64,000 bases of DNA from Protea cynaroides. Taxonomy: Eukaryota > Streptophyta > Magnoliopsida > Proteales > Proteaceae. Position numbers and translations under genes: made by a program. The stretch's first letter is position 1, and every line of letters starts with the position of its first letter. Under the pieces are notes generated by a model that saw only the letters and a list, made by a program, of their open reading frames with translations, was not told the origin of the DNA and did no database searches. Below, in pieces: positions 49,570-60,206 of this stretch. The stretch is taken from assembly GCA_028583415.1 (NCBI GenBank), contig CM053266.1, positions 79,056,149 through 79,120,148 of the forward strand. Direction: 5' to 3'.

Positions 49570-52500
49570 GTCGCTGCTTAAATTTTGTGGACAGTTTTCC
49601 CATGTCATTTGTAACGGCCTAGTAAGTTTCAGTATTTGATATAAAGCCCTAAAACTGGTTCAAATTCAATTTCATTTGTTATCTGTTCAACCATTGGTAC
49701 TACAAAGGAAAAGGTTCAGTGCAATGTGGGCCATACAATTGGAATGTGACACCCCATATTTGATGTGTGTTTAATCCAAAGGGATGTGTGTGCTTAATCC
49801 AGAGGGTGTAAAAGCCATCCAACGATGGGTCCCGAAAGACCTGTCCTTCATGTGGCCCAAAGTCATGGACCATCATGAGAAGGATCTCATGACGTGGCTG
49901 TGATGTGAACTTTTCCAATATAAAAAATTCGAGAATAACGAACTGATATAGTGCTGATCATTGATTTGGTTATATCATTGGCAGCTCTAGTTATATTCCC
50001 ACTGCCAACAGTCATGATCAAACAACAAAGATCTCAATAAAGTATCCTAAATTAGTTGTCAACAAATAATCAATTGATTGACTCCATTAGTTAAATAGAA
50101 AACTGATGGATCATCGGCCATGCTGGTCTAACACAAGTAAGATGGGTTAGCAAGACAAGTACTGTAATTCTATTTAAGAAAGGCAATAACCTAGATTCTG
50201 GCTTGGAATCAAGATATTTTTAAGATGGAGTGGAACTACATACATATAGGGTGTTATTTGATTAGGTAAAAACAGATACACACATGTGGGAGTAGTTACA
50301 CCTGGTGACAAACAAATACCCATAAGGAAGAGAGTAATAAGGAAGGTGATATAGAGGATGCTGTTTCACAGAGGATTAAAATAGGATGAATGAAGTAAAG
50401 AGGTGCGTCTGGAGTGTTGTGTGATTGGCGTATTCCTTTAAAACTTAAAGGAAAATTTTATAGGACAGTTATTCTACTGGCTATGATATGTGGTGCAGAA
50501 TGTTGGGCAGTTAAGAAGCATCATATAGATAAACTTAGTGTAGCTGAGATGAGGATGTTGAGATGGATGTGTGGCAAAACTAGGAAGGATAAGGTAAGTA
50601 ATGACTGTATTAGAACTGATTTGGGAGTAGCACCGATACATGATAAACTACGAGAAAGTCGTTTGAGATGGTATGGTCATGTTCAACGGAGGCCGTTAGA
50701 TGCTCCCGTAAAGAGGAGTGATTTGATTCAGATTGAATGATCTAAAAGAGTTAGGGGTAGATCTAAGATGACTCTAGGGGAGGTGGTGAAGAAAAACATG
50801 CATAGTTTAGGCCTTGCTTCAAGTATGACATTGAACAGAGCTGATTGGTTGACAAGAATCCATGTAGCCGACCCCATTTAGTTGGGATAAGGTTTTGTTG
50901 TTGTTGTTGGTGGTGTTGTTGTTGAAGAGAGTAATAAGGAGCCCATATATCTGTGTGGGGGCATGAAATTGACATGTGAATTGGAGTGCTTTGTGATTAG
51001 TGCATACTATTAAATCAAAGGGAAATTCATATCGCTAAGTCGAGACCTAGAACTAACTCTCCCAAAATGAATGTGACTAAATTGCTAATGTATTAGTTCT
51101 TACCAAAAAGGCAAACTCTTGGCCTCACCACTCCCTGTTTAGCTAATAAGTTTCCAGGTCATTTGAAGATCTGTTGAACTGGGAAGAATCTTTTCAAGTC
51201 CCCCCCTCCCTCCCTCCCTTAAAAAACTGATGAGTCACATTGGTAGAAACAGGTGGAAACTTAGTTGCTCAGAAAAGCAGTTTCTAATTGAAGAAGACTT
51301 ACAGTTCTGTAAGTTGAGTTGCTGACAGTTGAGTTGCTGATTTTCACTCTGCCTTTGTCTAATCGTATTTTCTCATGGTTTGTTATGGACTCCTCTTATT
51401 CGAAATTTCAAGTTTCTTCAAGTATTCGTCTACATAAAGATAAAAAAAAGCCAAAATTTTCTCTTGGCAGATCATTACAACCTAGAGGCCTGGCAGAAAC
51501 ATTATGTGGCTCCCCGCTCTACATGGCTCCAGAAATAATGCAACTCCAGAAGTATGATGCAAAGGTGATAGTCTGGTTTTCCCTTGCTCAAGCTCTCATT
51601 CATTTTTTTCTTAAACTGTTCCCAATTCATGTTGAACTGGATACGCAGGCAGATCTCTGGAGTGTTGGGGCTATCTTGTTTCAGCTTGTAACTGGGAGGA
51701 CCCCATTTACTGGAAATAACCAAATGCAGGTCCGACTATGCTATCCTTATTTCTCATTTAAGTGTTTGATTCTATTCTATTATAGGAAATTTAGTGTTCT
51801 TGAATACCTCTGACTGTTGGCATAATGATCTAATCTTCTCATCTATCGTACTGAGCAGTTGCTACAGAACATTGTGAAATCAACTGAGGTCCGCTTCCCT
51901 CAAGATACTAAGGATTTGAGTTCTGACTGCATTGATTTATGTCGGAAGTTGTTGCGTCGCAACCCTGGTAATCTTTCCCCCCATTTCAGAGCTTATATCT
52001 GTATAGATGCATGCAAGTTGTATAATGAATCAATGATATTCTTTTTAGGATGAGAACCATATTCGAAATGAATGTCACAATGAATCAGAAATTGCCACCC
52101 TTGGCTCTGCTCATGCAGTGATGCTAATCATAACAGCCACTGTAATCATTCCTCTAGAGCTAGAATCTAAGCATTCTTGTAAAGCATATGCTCCAGGGCA
52201 AGGGATTTGCACGGACCTTGCCTCCCTGGGGCTCTGTTCATGCAGTGATTCTTATCATAACAGCCACTGTAATCAGTCATCTGATTCTGCAGCTGAGATG
52301 TATTAATGAAAGCAATGGTTTTTGGTCAACCCCAATGCTCCAAGGGGAGATGAATTTTGCACCTTTGAATGAGTTTAAGGTTCTGGACTTACAGTAAGTG
52401 TCTATATATCATGCACCTGAGGTGCATTATTGCTTTGCAGTTCAGTGGAATCCATGCAGAATCTGGGTGACATGAAGCACCCTAAGTGCTGACTTTTTAA

Positions 52501-52717
52501 ATTAATAGCATGGATTGTTTTTATGTTAAACTTACAGAGCACAGGCATTTCATTTTATTCACACTCTAATTAACTAAGTTTCTCCTTAGTCTGATTGATT
52601 GCATTTATTTGTGTGCAGTGGAAAGACTGACATTTGAGGAGCTCTTTAACCATCCATTTCTTCTTCTCAACGGATCAGAAGATTCACCAAGGTAAACATG
52701 GTCCAAATTACAATTCA

Positions 52718-52759
<42 letters not shown>

Positions 52760-55700
52760 TACCACAGTTGTCAAGGCGACAAGGCGATCCAAGGCGTTTG
52801 GGGCCGTCCTGGGCACCTAGGCGCTTAGGCGCCGCCGCTTAGGCGACCAAGGCGTTCCCAGTGTATTTTTTTTATTTTTAAAATATTAATGCTATATTAA
52901 TGTTTATATATATATATATATGCAACATTCTACATAAATAATCAACATTTAAGACATAGCTTAATTACTATGAGAAAACCAACAAAGAAACAAATAATTG
53001 AGTTAAGTAGGCAACACGTATTTATGACTAACATTTGCTTACTTCTAACAAATTTTACCGGAATGTAACTCCTTTAATATACTTCGGATTCAAGCAATCT
53101 TAAATTCGTTGCAAAGTTAGTATAATCAGCTTTCCAACAAATTTGAGATTGCTTGAATCCAAATTATAATGAAGGAGTTACACTCTGGTCAAACCTTGTT
53201 CGAAGTACGCAAATGCTGTTTAAAGTCGTCTGAATGTAAATTATTTTTTGGGCATCAAAGCAAGATATTATTTTGGTGCGCTCTTGGTTTTTAGTGATGC
53301 TTTACTATAATAAGATTTATGGAATTTTTATATTTGGAAAAAAAACCTAGCATTTTGAAGTTGAAAATCGCCTCCACACCCAAAAATACGATTTTTGTTC
53401 TTAAACTGGAGGGTTGACTTTTTATCCTTTTGGAATTTGAATTTTAGACTATTTTTATTGGATTCAAATAGGAAGTATTTGCTTATTTATGAATAATATC
53501 TTAAGAATCAGTTACTTAAATGATATTAGTCATAAATAAGTACTGTCTGATAAATATTGTTTCTGTCTACCTAGTAAATCCTGTGAAGCAAATTCAGAGA
53601 TCAAAGGGAAAAAAAAAACACGTATAAGATTCAAGGCGACCGCCCAGGCATTCTAGGAGCCCAAGGCATCCAAGGCGGCGCCTAGGTGACACCCAGAGAG
53701 CCTGGGCGACCGCCCAGGCAATACTAATAAGTTGCCCAGGCGCCCAGGCCCTGGAATCACGCCTGGACGCTAGGCGATGCCTTGACAACTATGCTCTGTA
53801 CATTAAAATGATGAAATTACCTTTGATATGCAGGAGTACGACTGCATCAAAGACATTGGATAGTTTTCCACTGGCTGAAAGCAATTCTGGAAGGCACAGA
53901 GGAGAAAGTTCTCAAGAGGATTGCCTGCCTTTCCCTTTGGAAGATGATTCTAGTGGTCCTGATGTGAGCCCTTTTTTCCTCACAAATAAGGCTCCAATGA
54001 AGCCCACCTCTGGATTTTCTGGGGATACAAAATTTGACTTAAGGGCAGCAGCTCCTAATGTTTCCAACAACATGGATATTCCTTCTAGATATGGTAGTCC
54101 CACATATAGAGTGAAAAATACTGGATTTAGGTTTGACCAGGACAAGCATTTAGGTGGAAATCTTAAAGAAGCTTTACAAGTCATGGACCAACAACCGGTG
54201 AAGGCTTCTTCCAAAGGTGCCAAGATCTCTGAATATGCTTTTTGATTTTTTCATCTTAATGTTCTTTTATACAGATTCAAAATATCTGCCACTATTGTAT
54301 CTTCTTTTAATATTCTATATCTGCATGAATTCTACAGTCGTAGATTCAATGGAGTTCATTGATCAGGATTATGTCCTTGTGTCTGGGCCCTCTGTTGGGG
54401 CGTCAGCTTCATCTATCAGCGCATTCAGGTCACCTCATTCACCTCATTCACCACGCAAATCAGAGAGTTCCCCGAAGGCATTTGTAAGTAACAATACCAG
54501 AACAAGTGCACCAATGCCAATTATAGGTGCGGCAGTCCGGAATACCTGTGGTGGTGGAAGCTTGGATAGTCACAGCTCTGTACCTTCTGGAGCTTCACAA
54601 GGATCCATGGATATGGGAGATGCTTTGGAGCAACCATCATTTCATAGCTTGACAAGGATTACATCATTGCAGCAGTGTGCTTCAGCTGTCACAGAATTAG
54701 TAAATGAAAAGGTAAGAAACAACTGCCAGAAATCTATCATATGGATGAAATTTTCATCAAATGTTAAATAATGTAGTTTCGTAGTGGCATGCATGAAGTA
54801 TAGCCTGATGACATGCGGAATTATAATTTGAGTGCACTGTTATTTTATTTTAAGGATGCCTCTTCTGTTTCTATAATTATGTTTAACAAAGAAGTTTTTC
54901 AGTATGCTATTTCATTTATCATCTGTTTAGATTCTCTGTGATGATGAGATATAGGGTACTCATTTGGAAGCTGTGAGGTGGTCTTAGATAGCTCAGTGCA
55001 CATTTTGCTTGTGCGGGGGATAGCATCCACCTTCCTACTTGACTTACCTAGGAGACCTTGGCCAAAAATGAACCCAGTTATATGATAATGATGCTGCAAT
55101 CTACTGGGCTATATTGATGGTGGGATGAGAGTTAATAGACTAGAAGTGTCTTGATCATATTCCAGGTCATCAGACTGATAGTTGGCCTAGGTGACTGTTA
55201 TCCCCTTGGTGGAGTCAATTAAGCCCCAGTTGCTACATGTGTACAACATACTTCTAACCATCTGTAGACTAACCTTACAGCATACAGAATGGTGCCACAA
55301 ATTTCTGAAATGCCAGGGTCTAATATTTTCATCTGTGATGAGGTTTTTTTTTGTTACTGATATGGGGTTCATTTGTCATTGTACTCCATTATTCTAAAGA
55401 TTGAGGCAGGTAGGCGATTAGAAGCATTCTCAATTCAGCTTGTAATCTTAGCGATTTGGAAGCAAGCACTTCATATTTGTCATGCACAAGCTGCGTCAGC
55501 TGTAGAAGGAAGTCCATCTCAGGACATTACTCGAGTCAGGGGAAGCACCAATATGAAGCATAGTAGTCTTGATGTCCAAGAAAGAGTTAATATTGTTGAC
55601 ACTGGAGGACCTGAGGCTGTGTGCTCTCAGATTGAGAAGGAATTTCTCCTTGAGGTTGGGCATGCTGAGGAACTTGCTAGAGATCTTCCAATGGATGGTG

Positions 55701-58664
55701 TGTATCAGTATTTATATCTTAATCGCTGCAATTAGAAAGTTTGTTCTGCTGTTCTTCATAATCTGCAAACCTCAAATAAAGTCATGCACCTTATCCTAAT
55801 TACTTGGGTCCTCTCTTTGAATCCTTTTCCTCTGTTCCACTCTGTTTAAGGTCATATCCTGAACATTTGATAACCGAGTGCATTAACATGTTTGATGGAT
55901 GATGTCTGTGATGCTGATAGTCATTTGGGAACCTTAGAGGCACGACTTTTTCCATATCACGTGATTGCATTTTTTCTTTAATTCCTGAAATCTTCAATTC
56001 TACCTTGGTTTCTCTTAGAACTCCATAGAATTGGAAAGTGATACTACTTACCCAAGACATTTTACTTTGTACATTAAAAGTCTAGACATGATAATTCAAA
56101 ATAAATAATGCAGTTAAAAAATAAATAATAAACCTTGTATTCAACATATTGGAATGTCAATATTGATTGTAGCATTTGGATTTGTTGGTCGAGCTATTTG
56201 AACTTGTTCTTCCCATATCAGGGTCCAAAGGTCCACATCTAGGATTTTTTGCTGTTGATAACATAGTTGTCAAGGTGACACCTAGGCAACAAGGTGAGCT
56301 TCTAGGAGCTGGGCGGTTGGGTGCCTTATTGCATGTTAACAAGGTGCCACCCTGGCTCTCTGGGCGATGCCTTGGTTCTTTGGATGCTCTATTGTCTGAA
56401 ACGACCATCTTCTTTTTTCTATCTATTTTTCTAATCTTTTATTACAATATATTGATTCCAGTTATAACACATTTATTCGACTGTGGAAACAAATCATGGA
56501 CCATGGTACACAAGATTATTAATCGCTTACTTCATTTTTTGTACTTATTTAATTATTCAGTCCAAATGCTTCACTTTTACATAATCCATCATTACATGAT
56601 ATATTATTTACTTCATTACTTGTTACTGCTCCTAATATATTGTTTACTTTATTACTTGTTACTTCACAGGTTTACTGATTAATTTGTGTTTTTTGTTGAT
56701 TCATGATTGTTTAATTGATTTAATATTTTATAATTAATATTTCTTCTTTTTAAGGGATGTTTCAAACTTTCAGTCTTTTACCTTCCTGACTTGCATATAA
56801 TATACCATGCTATGAGTCCATTCACAACGCACGTTCGGTGATTACTTACACAATTAAGCTAATATGATTTTTCGCGTATGTGTGGTGCACTAAACACATG
56901 GTTTCTAGAAGTATGCGTGGAGCCAGTGATAGTAGTCATGCTGATATCTTTTTGCATTGCCTAGGTTGATTTTTGGTGTATAATATAAGCATACAAATAA
57001 TAACAAGTAGAATGAGGAGATATAAAAAGGGGTGCGTCTTGGATGCCTAGGCTCCCGCCTAGTTGCCTAGGCACCCTTCTAACGCCTTGGTTCACCTTGA
57101 CAACTATGGTTGATAACATCTAGAAGTGAATCTTCATGTTGACTATTTGTGATATACACATCCTTGTACCATGCGAGTTACCTTGGTGTGATTTTTATTT
57201 CATCATGATTTCAGGGGCAATGGAGATGCCAGACGCAATGGAAACAATATTCCAATCCGCCCTTGCATTTGGCAGACATGGTGCTGTGAGTATCCATACA
57301 CATCCTATCCTCTTTCCTCTTGTTGAGAGCATCACAAGCAATTCTTCTATGTTTTACTGAACTCAAAAACTACTGAATCATGAATTTATTCAACGAGTTT
57401 CCTTTTCGTAGCTTCACTGTATCCATGCAGGAAAGCAAATTACCAGTGCCTTGACAATAAGTGAGTAATCACTGCTTGGTTGAGCTTTTAGCTTCTGCCT
57501 TCCAGTGTGAACAGGGAAGTCTCAAGTTCTAGTGTCTAGGTCTGTAGTTATAGTATACGTATTGTGTGCTGACCTTTTGTGCAGTGCACTGTCCAGCCTC
57601 AGTCCTTATAGAGACTTGGCGGTGGCAAGTAGAGAGAGAAGAGCTCAGGGGAAGAGGGTTACACTATTCTTTAATATTTCCTAGGTTAATGGCCAAAACA
57701 AATCATATCCTTTTTTTTTTGGGTGGGGGAGGTCTGAGGGGGCCCTTGTTTGATGTATCATATAGTTCATGAGAAATGCTAGCACTACGAATCTAAACCC
57801 TAAACCCTAAACCCTAAACCCTAAACCGTAAACCCTTGTTCATGAGAAATGCTAGGCACTAGAAAATTCTATGCTACAAGCATGAAACACTCGACCCACC
57901 TACACCTGTGCTTTAATTTTATTGAAAATATAAAGGGAAAAGTTTCTCTGAACCAGCAGTGTAGGCTATGCCCTTTCACATGTATTTTTTTTATTAATTC
58001 TTTTTAAGGAGAGGAAAATGAATACAAAATCTGCGAGGAAGTGTAGACTACCCTGCTTGCTCAGAGAACCTTCTCCCAAATTTAAAATAGAATCAGAAAA
58101 GGGTTGGTTTGTAGAGTTGATAAGTAACACTGTTTTGGTGCTAGCTTTCTTCATTGTCTAGAAGCGCTTCCCTACAAAACCTGCATTTAATGTTAGCGTA
58201 ACTCTAGAGTTATCTCAGGGTTGTGCTAACTATGAAGGCAGCGTTATATGGTCTTACTCATGGCAGAAGGGTGGTTTCAGTATGAAACATCAGAATTATG
58301 AGATTGGTATGGTTCAAGCCTTCTGTTAGTGTTGCAATTTAGGTAAATGTTGCCTTAGTTTTAACCCTACTATTAGTGTTGCACTCGTCTCCGGTATTGC
58401 AGTAAATAGTCTTATGCTAAAAAGAATGTCATTCACCAGTTAGGCTTTTTACATTTGGTTGGACAGGTTGAAGAGCTGGTGGGTGCTATGGAGAGTGCAG
58501 CATCACTGTATTCAAAATCTGTACGCTTGCTAACCTTTCTTCTGGTGGAAGCACCCTCCCTCATCCTGAACCCACCCTTTTCCCTTACAAATTCAGATCG
58601 CTTTCGACTGCGGACATACATTGATGTCCTGAATAACAGGCAGGGCCAGTCTAGGTCTCAGTGA
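30548..58664 (+). CDS. ATG1: ATG1 autophagy-initiating Ser/Thr protein kinase (ULK1 family), 13 coding exons
   Basis: Catalytic subunit of the ATG1-ATG13 kinase complex, which starts autophagosome formation in the cytosol. Exons: 30548-30790, 45102-45222, 45327-45385, 46921-46985, 51471-51564, 51649-51729, 51859-51967, 52619-52691, 53834-54216, 54338-54711, 55400-55697, 57215-57285, 58467-58664. All introns are GT-AG, phases agree, and the joined frame is 722 codons, usual for plant ATG1a-c. Kinase domain is ~13-272: Gly loop GSGSFS (21-26), VAIK Lys43, HRDLKPQ with Asp137, DFG Asp158, APE 182-184. All key residues are present. The linker (~283-505) is Ser/Pro-rich and has DYVLV (420-424), an ATG8-interacting motif. 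The C-terminal ~510-722 is the tandem-MIT (EAT) region that binds ATG13. This long C-terminus argues against the short ATG1t type. The start gives MAQQSTRARVVGDY; an upstream TTG is not credible. Introns are crowded with transposons, but every exon is intact. Confidence 0.95.
32032..32145. mobile_element. hAT-type MITE, copy 1 (ATG1 intron 1)
   Basis: 114 bp from CATAGTTGTCAAGG to CGCCTTGACAACTATG. Flanking octamers are cttagagg and cttggggg, 6 of 8 matching. The inside repeats short words such as caaggcgt and taggcgac on both strands. Confidence 0.8.
33084..33283 (+). repeat. Copia 5' LTR
   Basis: 200 bp, TGTTGAGAATATT to CATTCAACA. Internal tgtactacctgtattgtact-like words repeat. A TATA-like tataaataagagg lies near 33230. 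Confidence 0.95.
33776..38088 (+). pseudogene. Copia gag-pol polyprotein, broken
   Basis: A single gag-pol frame starting MTSKVTSFG. Order: Gag with a CCHC zinc knuckle (CEYC..HTKDTC) near 34526, protease WVIDTGATDHM near 34854, the HHCC-type integrase zinc module (WHRHLGHP...CEACVLAKQ) near 35240-35350, integrase core (SDVW, SDNGKEY, NGVAERKNR), reverse transcriptase (GCKWIFTVK, DVKNAFLHG, YVDDIIIAG) 36600-37130, and RNase H (DADWAG, SSAEAEYRAM, CDNQAAI) 37620-37890. Order and motifs are Ty1/copia. It is disabled by stops at 34382-34384, 35576-35578, 36866-36868, 36923-36925 and 37834-37836, and by a frameshift near 37345-37365. It cannot make the polyprotein. Confidence 0.95.
38096..38295 (+). 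repeat. Copia 3' LTR
   Basis: 200 bp, same length as the 5' LTR, ending CATTCAGCA and followed by the AATAC target repeat. Confidence 0.95.
38301..39229. other. Intron 1 sequence between copia element and old LTR
   Basis: No open frame or repeat family recognised. The left end continues the sequence interrupted by the copia insertion (both sides have gttgat/tggtcg words). Confidence 0.4.
39273..40814. mobile_element. hAT-type non-autonomous element, copy 2 (1.5 kb)
   Basis: Starts CATAGTTGTCAAGGCG and ends CGCCTTGACAATTATG. Flanking octamers are attaggac (39265-39272) and attaagac (40815-40822), 7 of 8 matching. The inside is AT-rich non-coding sequence, shared with copy 5 at 52763. It also has a ~480-bp stretch (about 39490-39985) that copy 5 lacks, containing gtttcgag/ctcgaaac inverted words. 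Confidence 0.9.
41572..41659. mobile_element. hAT-type MITE, copy 3 (88 bp)
   Basis: Starts CATAGTTATCAAGGAG and ends GCGCCTTGAGAACTACG. Flanking octamers attgtgat and attgttat match at 7 of 8. Confidence 0.8.
43259..45101. other. Distal part of ATG1 intron 1
   Basis: No transposon recognised. Includes a 29-bp direct duplication (agtgcaagtgtactagcctaa words at 43428-43480). 43828-43921 resembles 31890-32001 near the other end of the intron. Confidence 0.4.
48215..48651 (-). mobile_element. Minus-strand RTE LINE 3' fragment inserted in another LINE
   Basis: Reverse complement ends with gtagccgacccc...gggataaggc, the RTE tail. It encodes ECWAIKKHHIDKLSVAEMRM and then LGVASIHDKLQESHLRW, the extreme C-terminus of RTE ORF2. 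It separates two halves of the plus-strand LINE; a short piece of the host LINE appears lost at the junction. Confidence 0.8.
49190..49341. mobile_element. hAT-type MITE, copy 4 (152 bp, in LINE)
   Basis: Starts CATAGTTGTCAAGGCG and ends CGCCTTGACAATTATG. Octamers gtgtagaa and ctgtagaa match at 7 of 8. The body is made of repeated ctaggcgaccaaggcgcc words on both strands. Inserted in the 3' end of the LINE relic. Confidence 0.9.
49528..49567. repeat. (TG)n microsatellite
   Basis: About 20 uninterrupted TG units in ATG1 intron 4. Confidence 0.95.
50344..50923 (+). mobile_element. 5'-truncated RTE LINE with 17-bp target duplication
   Basis: 580 bp encoding the RTE C-terminus: LCDWRIPLKLKGKFYR, AECWAVKKHHIDKLSVAEMR, LGVAPIHDKLRESRLRW. 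It then has the RTE tail gccgaccccatttagttggg and a (TTG)n-rich end. The 17-mer gaagagagtaataagga lies at 50327-50343 and 50924-50940. Truncated at the 5' end as usual for LINEs. Confidence 0.95.
52722..52757. repeat. (TC)n microsatellite
   Basis: About 17 TC units in ATG1 intron 8, ending at the target site of the hAT element that follows. Confidence 0.95.
52763..53793. mobile_element. hAT-type non-autonomous element, copy 5 (1.03 kb, ATG1 intron 8)
   Basis: Starts CACAGTTGTCAAGGCG and ends GCCTTGACAACTATG. Octamers ctttgtac and ctctgtac match at 7 of 8. The AT-rich core is homologous to copy 2 but lacks ~480 bp of it. The right end lies only 40 bp from exon 9. Confidence 0.9.
54367..54381 (+). 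other. ATG8-interacting motif of ATG1
   Basis: Encodes DYVLV (residues 420-424), preceded by an acidic IDQ context and followed by SGP. It fits the W/F/Y-x-x-L/I/V ATG8-interacting consensus and sits in the linker where ULK1/ATG1 proteins carry theirs. Binding to ATG8 is inferred from the family. Confidence 0.6.
56262..57108. mobile_element. hAT-type element, copy 6 (847 bp, ATG1 intron 11), perfect target repeat
   Basis: Starts CATAGTTGTCAAGGTG and ends CACCTTGACAACTATG, a perfect inverted terminus. The octamer gttgataa is identical on both sides (56254-56261 and 57109-57116). The AT-rich core is unrelated by eye to copies 2 and 5. Exon 12 begins 107 bp downstream of the end. Confidence 0.95.
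57765..57855. repeat. Interstitial telomere-repeat patch between 18-bp direct repeats
   Basis: About six CCCTAAA units (57793-57836, one with CCGTAAA) in ATG1 intron 12. The 18-mer gttcatgagaaatgctag occurs at 57765-57782 and 57838-57855. Confidence 0.9.
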
Positions 58665-60206
58665 ATTTCCCTTTTCAAGAGTGAGGATCAACAATGCCCA
58701 CCTTGAAGATTTGTTCATCTTTAACTTGTTGGCCAAAGATTGGCCTTGTTTATTATGTAAATCATTTATTTGTACAGCAATTCTTTTGATGTCTCACGGA
58801 AGATGAAACAGGGAATGGGTTTTTATTTGGGATGAAAGGATGTTTTTAAAATTGGCGGGTGTTTATTTGGGATGAAAGGATGTTTTTAAAATTGGCCTTC
58901 TGTATTTTAGAAGATAACTTACCAGATTGAATGGTGAACCTTGCAGTTTCCATTTTCCTGCTATATTTTCGTAATTTTTTTTTCTGTTAAAGAAAGTGCC
59001 TTAACAATTATTCGTTCAAATTCACTAGAAAGAATGACTTCTTGATAGATAGGCTTTTCCAAAGTTAAAAATAAAGATTTTAGGAATCAAGTGTTCATGT
59101 CTATGAGAAACATCCCCACAACAAACCCCCCCCCCCCCCCCCCAAAAAAAAAAAAAAAAAAAACCTTAAGTAGTCCATGGCTTTGGCATCTTTCAAACCC
59201 TATGCTTAAGCATCACCAAAGGGCAACCGATTAAATATTTATTGAGTTCAGCCTCTTAAGTTTGGGAGAATCACATAGATTCATAAAAAAAAGCATTTGA
59301 AATCCATGGTCGGTATTGAGGATTAAAGTATCGTGTATTGATAGTTTTTCGGTCGAACGATTTTAAGAGACGTATTGTATCGTATCGTGGATACGGTAGA
59401 TACGCAAGGATACGGGGCAAGAGACACACGGGAATGATTAGGGAACATGTAAAATATAATTTTTTAACATAAAAAATATAATTAGTAATCTTAAAGTATT
59501 TCAAAGGATTAAAGACATAGTTAATGACATTTAATAAGCTATATACAACCTTCGGTTCTCATGAACTGTAGGTTTTCAGCAAAGAAGTAGACCAGAAAAA
59601 TGGAAAAAAAATCAGTTGTAGCAAGCTTTAGAAGTGAGTATTGATCGTATAAAGGTGTATCTGTCCGTATTAAGGTATATCGAACCGTATCGGTTAGTGT
59701 ATCTTATCTTTTGTGAGAATGAAAATATAAGTGTATTGACACGTATCGAGTGTATCGATTGTATCGAAGTGTATCAAACTGTATCGGTTCTATACAGTCG
59801 ATACTTGTAGATAAACTTTTTCTTTAAAAAAAAGAGATACATATCAAAGAGTATCGTATTAATCACTGTCGATATGGATGTGTCAGTGGATACAGATACT
59901 TAAAACCATGGTCACATTTATAATTTTTCTTTTATTTTATTTTATTTTATTTTTTTAATTTTTTATGGAATAAAGAAACAACTTCTGTGAACAACAATCA
60001 CAACTCCAGCACAAGGAGCCAGAAACCTACACGTTCAATATCTTCCTCATATATCTATAAGCCACAAACCAGGTTACGTTCGTTTTGACATAGTAACATT
60101 ATACATGTAAATATTTTTTTTCTAATGTTTGTTTTCAAGGAAGAAAAATATAGCAATCTTTAAAGGGGAGTTAGAATATCAAACAAATAACACATCTCAT
60201 CAATGC
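58665..60206. other. ATG1 3' UTR and convergent intergenic region
   Basis: The ATG1 stop is at 58662-58664. The next ~100 bases are plausibly 3' UTR; the poly(A) site is not certain. A 34-bp sequence (tttatttgggatgaaagg...) is duplicated at a 40-bp step (58822-58855, 58862-58895). C18 followed by A20 lies at 59126-59163. 59304-59911 is a repeat rich in gtatcg words. Confidence 0.5.
59304..59911. repeat. Dispersed-repeat-like block rich in gtatcg words
   Basis: Many variants of gtatcgtatcg on both strands, between ccatggt at the left and accatgg at the right. The bounded, palindromic-ended layout suggests a non-autonomous transposon, but no target duplication was found. Confidence 0.4.

Noticed and set aside
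49700..49918. 72-codon minus-strand frame in ATG1 intron 4
   Set aside because: No domain recognised, lies in intron sequence near LINE relics.
51319..51470. Open frame continuing upstream of the ATG1 exon at 51471
   Set aside because: The frame is open by chance; a clear ttggcag acceptor precedes the kinase sequence and the phase from the previous exon fits only at 51471.
57430..57473. Possible extra ATG1 exon after tatccatgcag
   Set aside because: Including it breaks the frame between exons at 57215-57285 and 58467-58664, which otherwise join exactly (GRHGA/VEELVG).
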